From Breznakibacter xylanolyticus (lineage in GTDB: Bacteria > Bacteroidota > Bacteroidia > Bacteroidales > Marinilabiliaceae), in contig NZ_QKZK01000013.1 in the NCBI RefSeq assembly GCF_003254275.1, positions 24,972 through 88,971 on the forward strand: 64,000 nt of DNA, read 5' to 3'. The notes under the pieces were generated by a model. That model searched no databases. It was not told the origin of the DNA and saw only the letters and a program-made list of their open reading frames with translations. This document shows positions 1 to 8,269 of the stretch, one piece after another (the first letter of the stretch is position 1; every line of letters starts with the position of its first letter). Made by a program: the position numbers and the translations under genes.

Positions 1-1
1 T

Positions 2-160
2 CTCGAAAAAGGCATCTTTAATGCCGAAGTGGCCGTTTCGTTCCGAACCAACATCCTCGAAAAAGGTGGGTCGGCTCACCCCATGGATTTGTACCGAGCC
101 TTTAGGGGACATGAGCCTTCTATTGCTGCATTGTTGAAGCGTAGTGGGTTGACGAAATAA
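2..160 (+). CDS. dcp: M3 family peptidase (peptidyl-dipeptidase Dcp-like), C-terminal fragment
   Basis: The first 160 bases encode an open frame that begins outside the window and ends in TAA. It contains the typical C-terminal block of thimet-type zinc peptidases: a FRTNILEKGG stretch, then PMDLYRAFRGHEPS and a LLKRSGL tail. In this family the block packs at the C-terminal end of the catalytic domain, and the HEXXH zinc site would lie upstream of the window. Dcp removes C-terminal dipeptides from oligopeptides. Only 52 codons are visible, so the family call rests on this tail and the exact member (Dcp or oligopeptidase A-like) cannot be settled. The next gene faces it from the opposite strand 10 bp away. 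Confidence 0.75.
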   Translation, partial: LEKGIFNAEVAVSFRTNILEKGGSAHPMDLYRAFRGHEPSIAALLKRSGLTK

Positions 161-170
161 CCCATCGTTT

Positions 171-1058
171 TTATTTCCCAACCAGTTCTTTCATCGCCTT
201 CTCGATGGTCGGATATTCAAACATGAATCCGTCGTGGGGAAGGCGGTGCGCTTTTACGTATTGACCTTGGGTGATAAGTATGGCTGCTTCGCCCATCAAC
301 AGCTTCAGCATCCATTGCGGCACGGGGAGCCACGACGGGCGATGCAAGGTTTTGCCCAATACTTGCGCAAATTTGCGGTTGGTGATGTTTTGCGGGGCGG
401 TGAGGTTGTAAATTCCACCTGCCTTTGTGTTGTTGCACGCAAACCAAAATGCGCTGAGCACATCTTTGATGTGTACAAACGGAAACCACTGTTCGCCCGA
501 AGCCATCCGACCTCCCAGGAAGAAACAAAAGGGTCGCCTCATTTTTGGGAATGCCCCTCCTTGACGCCCTAAAACCACCCCCAGTCTGAAGATGACTAAC
601 CTGACTTGTGTGTGAGTCAGTACAGTCATGGCCTCTGCTTCCCATTGCTGGCACACTTCGGCCAAAAAGGAATGGTCGTATTGCTCCGAAAATTCGTCGT
701 GTATGTCGATGTGGTTGTAGATGCCTACTGCCGAAGTGGATATGAACACTTCGGGCTTTTGTGTCATTAGGGCGATGGCTTGTGAGAGGGTGCGCGTAGT
801 GAGAATCCGGCTGTTAACGATTTCCTGTTTGTAAGTCGGTGTCCATCGTTTTTGAATGGTGGCACCTGCCAGATTGAAAATAGCCTGTACCGATTCCATT
901 TTTTCGGCCACATGTTTGGCGCCTGCCTTGATGTCTTTACGGGTGATGGCAACAACCCGGTAGCCGTTTTGTATGAAAAAGGCACTGAGCGATTGACCGA
1001 TAAATCCGGTGGCTCCGGTAATGGCAATAGTTTTTTGGGGAGGGGGTGTTGCTGTCAT
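171..1058 (-). CDS. TIGR01777-family NAD(P)-dependent epimerase (SDR39U1/YfcH-like)
   Basis: This 295-residue protein is an extended short-chain dehydrogenase/reductase. The N-terminal Rossmann motif TGATGFIGQSL follows a short leader, and IFNLAGATI and a FRLGVVLG segment are typical of the SDR39U1/YfcH group. A C-terminal DUF1731-like region contains LPVPQWMLKLLMGEAA. Members are soluble cytoplasmic proteins whose physiological substrate is unknown, so the reaction is not assigned. It is the last gene of a minus-strand run: its start lies 6 bp after the cdaA stop, and folP lies upstream of cdaA, so the three are very likely co-transcribed. Length is normal for the family. The family is certain; a specific role is not. 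Confidence 0.9.
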   Translation of the reverse strand: MTATPPPQKTIAITGATGFIGQSLSAFFIQNGYRVVAITRKDIKAGAKHVAEKMESVQAIFNLAGATIQKRWTPTYKQEIVNSRILTTRTLSQAIALMTQKPEVFISTSAVGIYNHIDIHDEFSEQYDHSFLAEVCQQWEAEAMTVLTHTQVRLVIFRLGVVLGRQGGAFPKMRRPFCFFLGGRMASGEQWFPFVHIKDVLSAFWFACNNTKAGGIYNLTAPQNITNRKFAQVLGKTLHRPSWLPVPQWMLKLLMGEAAILITQGQYVKAHRLPHDGFMFEYPTIEKAMKELVGK

Positions 1059-1064
1059 GGTTGG

Positions 1065-1805
1065 TTACATTTTCAGGAGTTCTTCTTCCAATTGTTCGAT
1101 GGTCAGATGTGTTTTGTAATTGGTTTTATCGAACAGCGAGATGGTTCCTTTTTCTTCCGATACCACAATGGCCAGGGCATCGGTCGATTCGGTGATGCCC
1201 ATGGCGGCCCGGTGGCGCAATCCCATTTGCGTGGGCAAGTTTGGATTTTGCGAAACGGGCAGAATGCATGCAGCTGCCTGTATTTGGTTGTGACTGATGA
1301 TGATGGCGCCGTCGTGTAGTGGGTTGTTTTTAAAAAACAGGCATTCAATGAGACGAGCCGAGGGGGTGGCTTGCATTTTTTCGCCTGTGTCAATGTAGTC
1401 CTGCAGGATGGCTTTCCGGGTAATTACGATGAGAGCCCCGGTGTAGCTGCGCGACATGTCCTCGCAAGCTTTCACGATGGGGTCAACCATCGTGTTTCGG
1501 GTTTTACCCCCTTCGCTGTAAGTAAACTTGTATTTTGTGCCAATATGGAGAAAAAAACGTCTGATCTCTTGCTGAAAAACGACAATCAGCGCCAGCACTC
1601 CCACGTTGACAAAGTTGTCGAGGATACTTGATGAGAGCTGCATTTTTAAAGCCTTGATGGTGACCCATAAGATGAGAAAGCCAAACATGCCGATGAAAAT
1701 GTTCAGGGCAATGGTTCCCTGCACCATGCGGTAGGTCTTGTATAGGAGAAAGGCCACCAGGAGAATGTCGATGAGGTCAATGAGCCGAAATTCGAGAAAT
1801 CCCAT
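1065..1805 (-). CDS. cdaA: Diadenylate cyclase CdaA (c-di-AMP synthase)
   Basis: CdaA makes cyclic di-AMP from two ATP at the inner face of the membrane. The 246-residue protein has three hydrophobic helices in its first 80 residues, then a DAC domain. The domain carries the two diagnostic motifs: DGA within NPLHDGAIIISH, and RHR within LRHRAAMGITE. I chose the ATG at 1805 because it gives MGFLEFRLIDLIDILL, the normal family N-terminus, and leaves only 2 bp after the folP stop. An earlier in-frame start at 1844 would overlap folP by 37 bases. Firmicute cdaA sits with cdaR and glmM; here it sits with folP and an SDR gene, and no CdaR-type regulator is visible. Confidence 0.95.
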   Translation of the reverse strand: MGFLEFRLIDLIDILLVAFLLYKTYRMVQGTIALNIFIGMFGFLILWVTIKALKMQLSSSILDNFVNVGVLALIVVFQQEIRRFFLHIGTKYKFTYSEGGKTRNTMVDPIVKACEDMSRSYTGALIVITRKAILQDYIDTGEKMQATPSARLIECLFFKNNPLHDGAIIISHNQIQAAACILPVSQNPNLPTQMGLRHRAAMGITESTDALAIVVSEEKGTISLFDKTNYKTHLTIEQLEEELLKM

Positions 1806-1807
1806 GG

Positions 1808-2668
1808 TCAGCGTTTTTCTAGTTGTTGCATCAGGGTGATGCATTGGCGGGCTTCGGCCACGTCGTGCACCCTGAGAATTTTTGCTCCTTTGAGTAACGC
1901 CACGCTGTTAAGCGCCGTGGTGCCGTTGAGGGCATCGGCCGGAGTGATGTCCAGGGTTTTCCATATCATGCTTTTACGTGATAATCCGGCCAGCACGGGA
2001 TAACCCAATCGGCAGAATTCATCCAGTCGGTTTAGTAGTTCAAAGTTTTGTTCTGTGTTTTTCGAGAACCCGAAACCGGGGTCAATGATAATGTCTCCAA
2101 TGCCGGCATAGGTGAGTTTTTCGAGCTGGCGGGCAAAAAAGAGCATGATGTCGTTCATCAAATCTACGTAAGTGGTGTGTTGTTGCATGGTTTGAGGGCT
2201 TCCCTGCATGTGCATGAGCACGTAAGCCACGTTTTGATGGGCAATGGCCGAAATCATGGCTTCATCGGCCATCCCGCCCGAAATGTCGTTGATAATGTTA
2301 ACGCCGTAACGGTCGATGGCGTATGTGGCCACTGCGCTACGGAAGGTGTCAATAGAAATGATGCAATCGGGGAAGTTCTCGCGAATGACCGACAGGGCTG
2401 TGTCGAGGCGGGCTATTTCTTCTTCGACGGTGATGTCATCGGCACCCGGGCGTGATGAGTATGCCCCCACGTCAATGATGTCGGCACCCTGATGGAGCAT
2501 CTCCCGGACCCGCTCCACGATGTCGTGTTGTTGATTCACCCGGCTGGGGGCATGAAACGAGTCGGGGGTAATGTTGACGATTCCCATCACCAATGGCGTT
2601 GATAAATCGAGCAAAGTACCGCCGGCATTGAGGGTGGATATGGGGGGGATGTGTTGTGTTTGCGTCAT
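1808..2668 (-). CDS. folP: Dihydropteroate synthase
   Basis: FolP condenses p-aminobenzoate with dihydropterin pyrophosphate in folate synthesis and is the sulfonamide target. The 286-residue TIM-barrel protein shows MGIVNITPDSF near residue 29, IIDVGAYSSRPGA, SIDTFRSAVA, NDISGG, IIDPGFGFSK and LAGLSRKSM, in family order. Two family positions look unusual: the loop after DSF reads HAPSRV in place of the common S/Y-D-G-G, and IDVGAYSSRPG replaces IDIGGESTRPG, which I recall as a Bacteroidota variant. It is the first gene of the folP-cdaA-SDR operon. The start is the ATG at 2668 and the divergent sensor gene begins about 100 bp away. Confidence 0.96.
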   Translation of the reverse strand: MTQTQHIPPISTLNAGGTLLDLSTPLVMGIVNITPDSFHAPSRVNQQHDIVERVREMLHQGADIIDVGAYSSRPGADDITVEEEIARLDTALSVIRENFPDCIISIDTFRSAVATYAIDRYGVNIINDISGGMADEAMISAIAHQNVAYVLMHMQGSPQTMQQHTTYVDLMNDIMLFFARQLEKLTYAGIGDIIIDPGFGFSKNTEQNFELLNRLDEFCRLGYPVLAGLSRKSMIWKTLDITPADALNGTTALNSVALLKGAKILRVHDVAEARQCITLMQQLEKR

Positions 2669-2722
2669 GACGTAATTTTAACCTTTCGAAATTAATGAAA
2701 TTCTTAAAATTTCCCTGAATGA

Positions 2723-2752
2723 TTGGCTTTCGATGTTGATTGTGTATATTTG
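2723..2752 (+). promoter_or_regulatory. Bacteroidota-type promoter of the hybrid sensor gene
   Basis: A TTG at 2723-2725 is followed by 19 bases and then TATATTTG at 2745-2752. This fits the primary sigma consensus of Bacteroidota (TTTG, about 19 bases, TAnnTTTG). Transcription would begin near 2758, about 17 bases before the chosen ATG at 2775. It overlaps the upstream region of folP, which is transcribed the other way. Confidence 0.65.
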
Positions 2753-2774
2753 AAAAAATTTGTTAAAGAGAGAT

Positions 2775-5700
2775 ATGAGGCTGTTACATCTTGCGATATC
2801 ATTGATTTTGATGTCATCGGGAGTTTGGTCCCAAACCACCCATTATAAATTTCGGCGTTTAGACACATCGCGGGGTTTGTCGAATAACCAAATCCAGAAC
2901 GTATTTGTCGATAGCCGCGGCTTTGCGTGGTTTTCGTCGGTGTCGGGATTGAACCGTTTTGATGGTTACAACGTGAAGGTGTTTCGTCATAATCCCGACG
3001 ATTCGCTGAGTATTCCCTATCATTCAGTTACCCGAATTTATGAGGATTATAAGGGGTATTTGTGGACGTTTAGTTTCAATAACGAATTGGCCATTTATAA
3101 TCCTCACCGTGAGACTTTTGGTTTGGATGATGAAGTTTTTCGTCAAGCTGAGCCGGTGTCGAAAAACTACATCTCAGAACTGTTGTTGGATGGCGATTCA
3201 ATGCAGTGGATCAGTAATCTACAGTTTGGGGTGTATCGTTACAATCCGCGCAATGGCAAGGTCGACCATCTGGTGCATCGCGAAGGAGACGCATCTACTC
3301 TGCGTACCGATCGCATTGTGCACATGGCTTTAGATTCAAAAGGATTTTTGTGGACACTCAACCGTGATGCTTTGCTCGAAAAAATTGACCGTCGCACACT
3401 TAAGGTTGTTGATCGCATTCAGTTGGTGATTCCTGTGACATCCGAGGAAGAGCAATGGTATCAAATGTTCATTGATAGTGATGACGACTTTTGGGTATAT
3501 TCCGACAACAATGCGTTGGGGTTGTTTCATTATAGCCTTCAGGAGCGTAAGCAATATGCGTTTCATTTGCAATCGGTGACAGGACGGCTAAGTAGTAATT
3601 TTATTGCCGGCGTGGTGCAGGATAAGCATGGCATGATTTGGGTGGGAACCGACCATGGTGGCATCAATTTGATGAATAAACGCGATTTTTCGGTGCGTGT
3701 GCTTCGCAACGAGCCGGGCGACCCTTACAGCTTGTCACAAAATAGCGTAAAAAACCTTTTTCAGGATCGTACGGGTGCCATCTGGGTGGGAACTTATAAA
3801 AACGGCGTGTGTTACTATCATCCTGGCTTGTTTCAGTTTGGCTTGTTTCAATATAATCCTTTTAAACCTGCTGGTTTGCCTTCGAATGATATTGATTGCT
3901 TTGCCGAAGATCCCGCCGGTAACCTGTGGATTGGAACCAACGGCAACGGATTAATTTACCACGATCGTCAGTCGGGTACTTATCGCACGTTTCGTCACAA
4001 TCCTTCCGATCCCCAAGGCTTGAGTAATGATGTCATTGTGTGCATGAGTGCCGATCATCAGGGGCGCTTGTGGGCAGGCACTTATTTGGGGGGGGTAAAT
4101 ATGTATGATGGCAAACGGTTTAATGTGTTTCGACACGATCCCTCCGATCCCCGTACCATTGCCGATGATCGCATCTGGCAAATCATTGAGGATTCGCAAA
4201 AGCGCATGTGGTTTGGAACCCTTGGTGGTGGTTTGGATATGTATGATGTGCGTGAAAACAGGTTTCTGCATTATCGAAGCGGTGACTTAAATTCGATTTC
4301 ATCCGATTTTGTGCTGGCATTGGCCGAAGAACCCGGGGGTAAACTGTGGGTGGGAACCTCGTCGGGGCTCGATGTGCTGGATTTTAAAGGTGGCCGCTTT
4401 AATCATTTTGCCAATGATGTCGATCGACCCGGAACATTGAGCAATAATCTGGTGTTAAGTGTGTTGTGTGACAAGCGTGGCTGGATCTGGGTGGGAACCC
4501 GAAGCGGCTTGAACTGTTATGACAAGGAGAGTGGTAATTTTCGTGTGCTGCGCACCGATGATGGCTTGCCCGACAATAGCATTATTTCGTTGCAGGAAGA
4601 TGACCAGGGTAACATCTGGATGAGCACCCTCAATGGGCTGGCCTGTGTGCGGATGGTGAACGCGACCTCGCCGTTGACCTTTGAATATGTCATTAAGACT
4701 TACGATTTGATGGATGGCCTTCAGGGGATGGAGTTTAATGAACATGCATCGTATAAAACACATCGGGGGGAGTTGTTGTTTGGGGGTGTCAATGGGTTTA
4801 ACCTGTTTGTGCCATCACATATTGTCGATGTGGACGATCCCACCTCGGTGATTCTAACTGACTTTAAACTTCAGAACCGTAGTGTCAGGGTCGGCGAAGC
4901 CGTTGACGGGCGAGTGGTGCTCACTTCTGCCATTGGCTCCATGAGCGAAATACATTTAAAGCATTTTCAAAACGTCTTTTCTTTTGAGTTCTCGGCTCTC
5001 AACCATCTTTATCCCGACAAAGTTACTTATCGATATCAGTTGGAGGGATTTAATGAGCATTGGATCATGACCGACGCTCATAACCGAATTGCGACTTATA
5101 CCAACCTCAATCCCGGCGAATATGTGTTGCGTGTCGCCGCAGCTGGCAATGATGGTCGCTGGGGGGAGGCTTTTGAACTTCGCATTCTCATCATTCCTCC
5201 GTTTTATGCGACTAAGGTTGCGTTTGTTATTTATTTTCTGTTGCTATTGGGAATGATTGTGTTGTGGGCCACCATCATTCGTCGTCGTGAGCACCTCAAG
5301 TATTTGCGTAAGCAGGAACGTGTTGAGCATCAGCGGATGCATGAGCTGGATGCCATGAAAATACGTTTCTTTACCAACGTGAGCCATGAATTTCGCACGC
5401 CGTTGACGCTCATTCTCACGCCTTTGGATAAGCTGATGCAGTTGGCACCTACCGAGGAGATGCGGGTGCAGTTGCAAATGATTCAGCGCAATGGCAAGCG
5501 TCTGCTGAATTTGGTAAATCAGTTGCTCGATTTTCGTAAAATGGAGGTGCAGAGCATTGCGTTGAATCCCTCGTACGGTAACATTGTGCGTTTTATGAAG
5601 GATACGGCCGATTCGTTTAACGACCTCTCGGAGTCAAAAAACATCTCTTATCAATTTAGGAGCAATGTCGATTCGTTTTTCATGTGGTTCGACCACGATA

Positions 5701-6962
5701 AAATGGAGAAAGTGCTGTTTAACCTGATGTCGAACGCTTTTAAGTTTACTCCCTCTGGTGGTGCTATTACTGTGTCGCTCAATGTCATTGCGGGTGATGG
5801 AAGAGGTGTTGCTGTAGTAGGTGCTGATTGTGTAGAGTTGCGGGTGAGCGATACCGGTATTGGCATTGCCCCTGATAAGCTTGAGAGGGTGTTCGATCGG
5901 TTCTTTCAGAACGAGGGTAACGGGGCGCTCACCAATCAGGGCAGTGGCATTGGTTTGGCGCTAACGCAGGAGTTTGTGCGCTTGCACAAAGGCGTTGTCT
6001 CGGTCGAAAGTGAGGTGGATTTGGGGAGTTCATTCATTGTTCAAATTCCAGTTGTGGGGGATGCCACTCATAAGCCTGTTGATGTTGATGGGGTTGTGAC
6101 GGTTGATAATAAACAGGTTGATGCATTGCCCGGCCAAGTGTCTGATAATGCGGGGAATGCAGAAAATGAAGACAAGCCTTTGGTGCTGATTGTCGAAGAT
6201 AATGAAGATTTGCGTTTTTACCTCAAGGAGAATCTTCGGATGCAGTATCGCATTGTAGAAGCCGCCGACGGGATGGATGGCTGGCAAAAAGTGCAGGCAT
6301 TGCAGCCCACGCTGGTCGTCACGGACGTGATGATGCCCGTGATGGATGGCTTGGAGCTCTCGCGTAAAATGAAGCAGGATGCCCAAACATCGCACATTCC
6401 TGTGATTATTCTTACGGCACGCAACACCCACGAGCAAAAGATTGAAGGCTTGGAGACCGGAGCTGACGACTATTTGACCAAGCCATTCAGTTACGAGATT
6501 TTGGAGCTCAAGATCAAGAAACTTATAGCCAGTCGTCAGGAGCTGCACAAAACGCTTAACCTGCAATACGAAATCAAACCGGGGGAAATTGGCATCACAT
6601 CCATGGATGAAAAGTTCATTCAGCGGGCGCTCGATCTGGTGGAAAAGAACATCTCGAACACCGATTTTTCGGTCGAGAAGATGAGTCGCGAAATGGGGGT
6701 GAGCCGCGGACATCTGTACAATAAAACCATGGCGTTGACGGGCAAAACGCCCATCGAGTTTATCCGTATCATGCGATTGAAACGTGCTGCTCAGTTGTTG
6801 GCCAAGAGCCAGATGACGGTGGCCGAAATCGCTTATGAAGTAGGTTTCAACGATCCCAAATATTTCTCAAAGTATTTTAAAGATGAATTTGGAATGTCTC
6901 CCTCGGAATATGCTAAAAAGATGATGGGGAAAGGCGCCGCAGAGACGAACAATGATGTTTGA
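2775..6962 (+). CDS. Hybrid two-component system sensor histidine kinase/response regulator (HTCS)
   Basis: This 1395-residue protein senses an extracytoplasmic ligand and binds DNA itself. In order: a signal peptide (1-20); about ten two-component propeller repeats with WVGT/WIGT plus GGxxxYD signatures (about 30-640); a Y_Y_Y domain (about 730-800); one membrane helix (about 820-838); a HisKA domain with H871 in NVSHEFRTP; a HATPase with N box NLMSNAFKFTP and DTGIGIAPDK and GSGIGLALT loops; a receiver with phospho-acceptor D1184 in VTDVMMPVMDG; and a C-terminal AraC helix-turn-helix (about 1290-1390). HTCS proteins usually control nearby polysaccharide genes, and the GH cluster starts 3 kb downstream, so it is the natural candidate regulator (inference). 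I use the ATG at 2775, not the in-frame TTG at 2760, because it follows a consensus promoter and a purine-rich stretch. Confidence 0.96.
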   Translation: MRLLHLAISLILMSSGVWSQTTHYKFRRLDTSRGLSNNQIQNVFVDSRGFAWFSSVSGLNRFDGYNVKVFRHNPDDSLSIPYHSVTRIYEDYKGYLWTFSFNNELAIYNPHRETFGLDDEVFRQAEPVSKNYISELLLDGDSMQWISNLQFGVYRYNPRNGKVDHLVHREGDASTLRTDRIVHMALDSKGFLWTLNRDALLEKIDRRTLKVVDRIQLVIPVTSEEEQWYQMFIDSDDDFWVYSDNNALGLFHYSLQERKQYAFHLQSVTGRLSSNFIAGVVQDKHGMIWVGTDHGGINLMNKRDFSVRVLRNEPGDPYSLSQNSVKNLFQDRTGAIWVGTYKNGVCYYHPGLFQFGLFQYNPFKPAGLPSNDIDCFAEDPAGNLWIGTNGNGLIYHDRQSGTYRTFRHNPSDPQGLSNDVIVCMSADHQGRLWAGTYLGGVNMYDGKRFNVFRHDPSDPRTIADDRIWQIIEDSQKRMWFGTLGGGLDMYDVRENRFLHYRSGDLNSISSDFVLALAEEPGGKLWVGTSSGLDVLDFKGGRFNHFANDVDRPGTLSNNLVLSVLCDKRGWIWVGTRSGLNCYDKESGNFRVLRTDDGLPDNSIISLQEDDQGNIWMSTLNGLACVRMVNATSPLTFEYVIKTYDLMDGLQGMEFNEHASYKTHRGELLFGGVNGFNLFVPSHIVDVDDPTSVILTDFKLQNRSVRVGEAVDGRVVLTSAIGSMSEIHLKHFQNVFSFEFSALNHLYPDKVTYRYQLEGFNEHWIMTDAHNRIATYTNLNPGEYVLRVAAAGNDGRWGEAFELRILIIPPFYATKVAFVIYFLLLLGMIVLWATIIRRREHLKYLRKQERVEHQRMHELDAMKIRFFTNVSHEFRTPLTLILTPLDKLMQLAPTEEMRVQLQMIQRNGKRLLNLVNQLLDFRKMEVQSIALNPSYGNIVRFMKDTADSFNDLSESKNISYQFRSNVDSFFMWFDHDKMEKVLFNLMSNAFKFTPSGGAITVSLNVIAGDGRGVAVVGADCVELRVSDTGIGIAPDKLERVFDRFFQNEGNGALTNQGSGIGLALTQEFVRLHKGVVSVESEVDLGSSFIVQIPVVGDATHKPVDVDGVVTVDNKQVDALPGQVSDNAGNAENEDKPLVLIVEDNEDLRFYLKENLRMQYRIVEAADGMDGWQKVQALQPTLVVTDVMMPVMDGLELSRKMKQDAQTSHIPVIILTARNTHEQKIEGLETGADDYLTKPFSYEILELKIKKLIASRQELHKTLNLQYEIKPGEIGITSMDEKFIQRALDLVEKNISNTDFSVEKMSREMGVSRGHLYNKTMALTGKTPIEFIRIMRLKRAAQLLAKSQMTVAEIAYEVGFNDPKYFSKYFKDEFGMSPSEYAKKMMGKGAAETNNDV

Positions 6963-6983
6963 TGGGATGGATGCGGATATTTC

Positions 6984-7019
6984 AACCCCCGAAGGTTTTA
7001 TAACCTTCGGGGGTTATTT
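6984..7019 (+). terminator. Rho-independent terminator of the HTCS gene
   Basis: A perfect 14-bp stem (6984-6997 with 7002-7015) has a 4-base loop and is followed by a T-rich run. It begins 21 bases after the stop codon. Confidence 0.9.
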
Positions 7020-7063
7020 TTATAAGGTTGAATATTTTTTGATGTTTTTTTGTGTTGAAGATG

Positions 7064-7094
7064 TTGCATGATTGGGAGAAAAGATTTTACTTTG
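7064..7094 (+). promoter_or_regulatory. Possible promoter of the membrane protein/winged-helix pair
   Basis: A TTG at 7064-7066 is followed 21 bases later by a weak -7 element, TACTTTG at 7088-7094, one base shorter than the TAnnTTTG consensus. It lies 20 bases before the ATG at 7115 and would be inside the gene if the upstream ATG at 7052 were used. Confidence 0.4.
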
Positions 7095-7114
7095 TGATTC
7101 AAAGTTCTTTTAGA

Positions 7115-7753
7115 ATGAATCAAACCATATCACCTACCGAAGAGTTGAAGCGTATCCGCGAGATGATGGAGGCTTCGTCGAAGTTTATTTCGTTGAGCGG
7201 CCTGTCGGGCATGGCCGTTGGGCTGTGCGCGATGGCAGGCGCCCTGGTTGCACATTGGGTTTTGCTCGATGGCGGACAAGTGCATTACGATGAGTATCTC
7301 AACACGTTGGGGCGTGGCGCATCGGTGCGATGGGCTTTGGTGGCCGATGCGTTGGTGGTGTTGGTAGCGGCTTTGGTATCGGCATGGTACCTGAGTTACC
7401 GCAAAGCTCGGAAGTTAGGATTGGCATTTTGGACGCCGTCGGCCCGACGAATGGTTGTGAGTTTGATGGTTGTGTTGGGCACCGGGGGGATGTTTTGTCT
7501 CATTATGTTATTTCAAGGCTACTTCAAGTTGGTTGCCGCATCGATGTTGATATTTTATGGCTTGGCGTTGTTGCATGCATCTAAATATTCGAAGCACGAT
7601 ATTGCTTCGCTGGCTTATGTGGAAATTAGCCTGGGGCTTTTGGCGGCTGTGCTATTGAATTATGGGTTGCTGTTATGGACAGTGGGATTTGGTTTGGTGC
7701 ATGTGGTATATGGTGTGGTGATGTATTGGAAGTACGATCGGGTGTCGGCTTAA
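7115..7753 (+). CDS. Hypothetical integral membrane protein, partner of a winged-helix regulator
   Basis: This 212-residue protein begins with a soluble stretch (SPTEELKRIREMMEASSKF) and then has about six hydrophobic segments at roughly residues 33-55, 82-105, 118-138, 142-160, 170-190 and 192-210. I recognise no catalytic motif. The gene is followed 21 bp later by a small HTH_34-type regulator and then by CreD, an arrangement I recall from other Bacteroidota; it may be a membrane accessory of that regulator (inference). I chose the ATG at 7115 because a possible -7 promoter element lies just before it, and the soluble SPTEELKRI segment starts there. A longer form from 7052 is possible. Function is unknown. 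Confidence 0.75.
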   Translation: MNQTISPTEELKRIREMMEASSKFISLSGLSGMAVGLCAMAGALVAHWVLLDGGQVHYDEYLNTLGRGASVRWALVADALVVLVAALVSAWYLSYRKARKLGLAFWTPSARRMVVSLMVVLGTGGMFCLIMLFQGYFKLVAASMLIFYGLALLHASKYSKHDIASLAYVEISLGLLAAVLLNYGLLLWTVGFGLVHVVYGVVMYWKYDRVSA

Positions 7754-7774
7754 GGTGAATAAAGATGGCTGAGT

Positions 7775-8080
7775 ATGGTGAATTTAATTGATGGGTTAAA
7801 CAAGCATTTCGACAATCGGGTGCGATTGGGGATGATGAGTGCCCTGATGGTGAACGACAGCCTTGAGTTTAACGTGTTGAAGGAGTTGTTGGGGGTGACG
7901 GACGGCAATTTGGCCAGCCATGTCAAGGCTTTGGAGGCTGCAGGTTTGGTGAGTGTGGTGAAACAGTTTGTGGGTCGTAAACCCAACACGTCGTTTGTGA
8001 TGACGGATGAGGGACGGCGTCAGTTTGAGGCGCATCTGGCGGCTTTAGAGAAGTTGCTGAGGGCTTCGGGTGGTAAGTGA
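7775..8080 (+). CDS. Small winged-helix transcriptional regulator (HTH_34 / MarR-ArsR-like)
   Basis: This 101-residue protein is essentially one winged-helix DNA-binding domain. NRVRLGMMSALM, ELLGVTDGNLASHVKALE (recognition helix) and KPNTSFVMTDEGRRQFEAH match the HTH_34 (PF13601) pattern. No effector domain is present, so it probably acts as a dimer and may receive its signal through the membrane protein encoded 21 bp upstream. Coupling of that pair is expected from the short spacing. Likely targets are its own operon and the downstream creD (inference). The start is the ATG at 7775. Family confidence is high; the signal is unknown. Confidence 0.9.
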   Translation: MVNLIDGLNKHFDNRVRLGMMSALMVNDSLEFNVLKELLGVTDGNLASHVKALEAAGLVSVVKQFVGRKPNTSFVMTDEGRRQFEAHLAALEKLLRASGGK

Positions 8081-8099
8081 AGGGCTTCGGGATGTGCGC

Positions 8100-8174
8100 G
8101 CGTGAGGGATAGGAGTGGAAAGCCCGCAGCACAGCGAGGACTTGGAGCGGATAGCCCGACCCGTAGGGGCACGC
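8100..8174 (+). repeat. Structured intergenic element with an internal direct repeat
   Basis: The ends pair (GCGTG at 8100-8104 with CACGC at 8170-8174). Inside are two copies of a 15-base unit, 8112-8126 and 8144-8158, agreeing at 13 of 15 positions and both ending in AGCCCG. It is much more GC-rich than the flanking spacer. From memory it resembles short conserved intergenic elements scattered in Bacteroidota genomes. It lies between the winged-helix gene and creD. Confidence 0.5.
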
Positions 8175-8269
8175 CCTAATGATGATGGATTGACAGCGTT
8201 TGTGAGAGCGCTTTTTTTTGATGTTTACGCTTTGAAATGCAAAGTACTTTTATGTCTTAATTTTAAAAA

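Noticed and set aside
6030..6713. A 227-codon antisense frame opposite the HTCS receiver and AraC region
   Set aside because: No recognisable domain, and the forward strand encodes a receiver and a helix-turn-helix with conserved residues.
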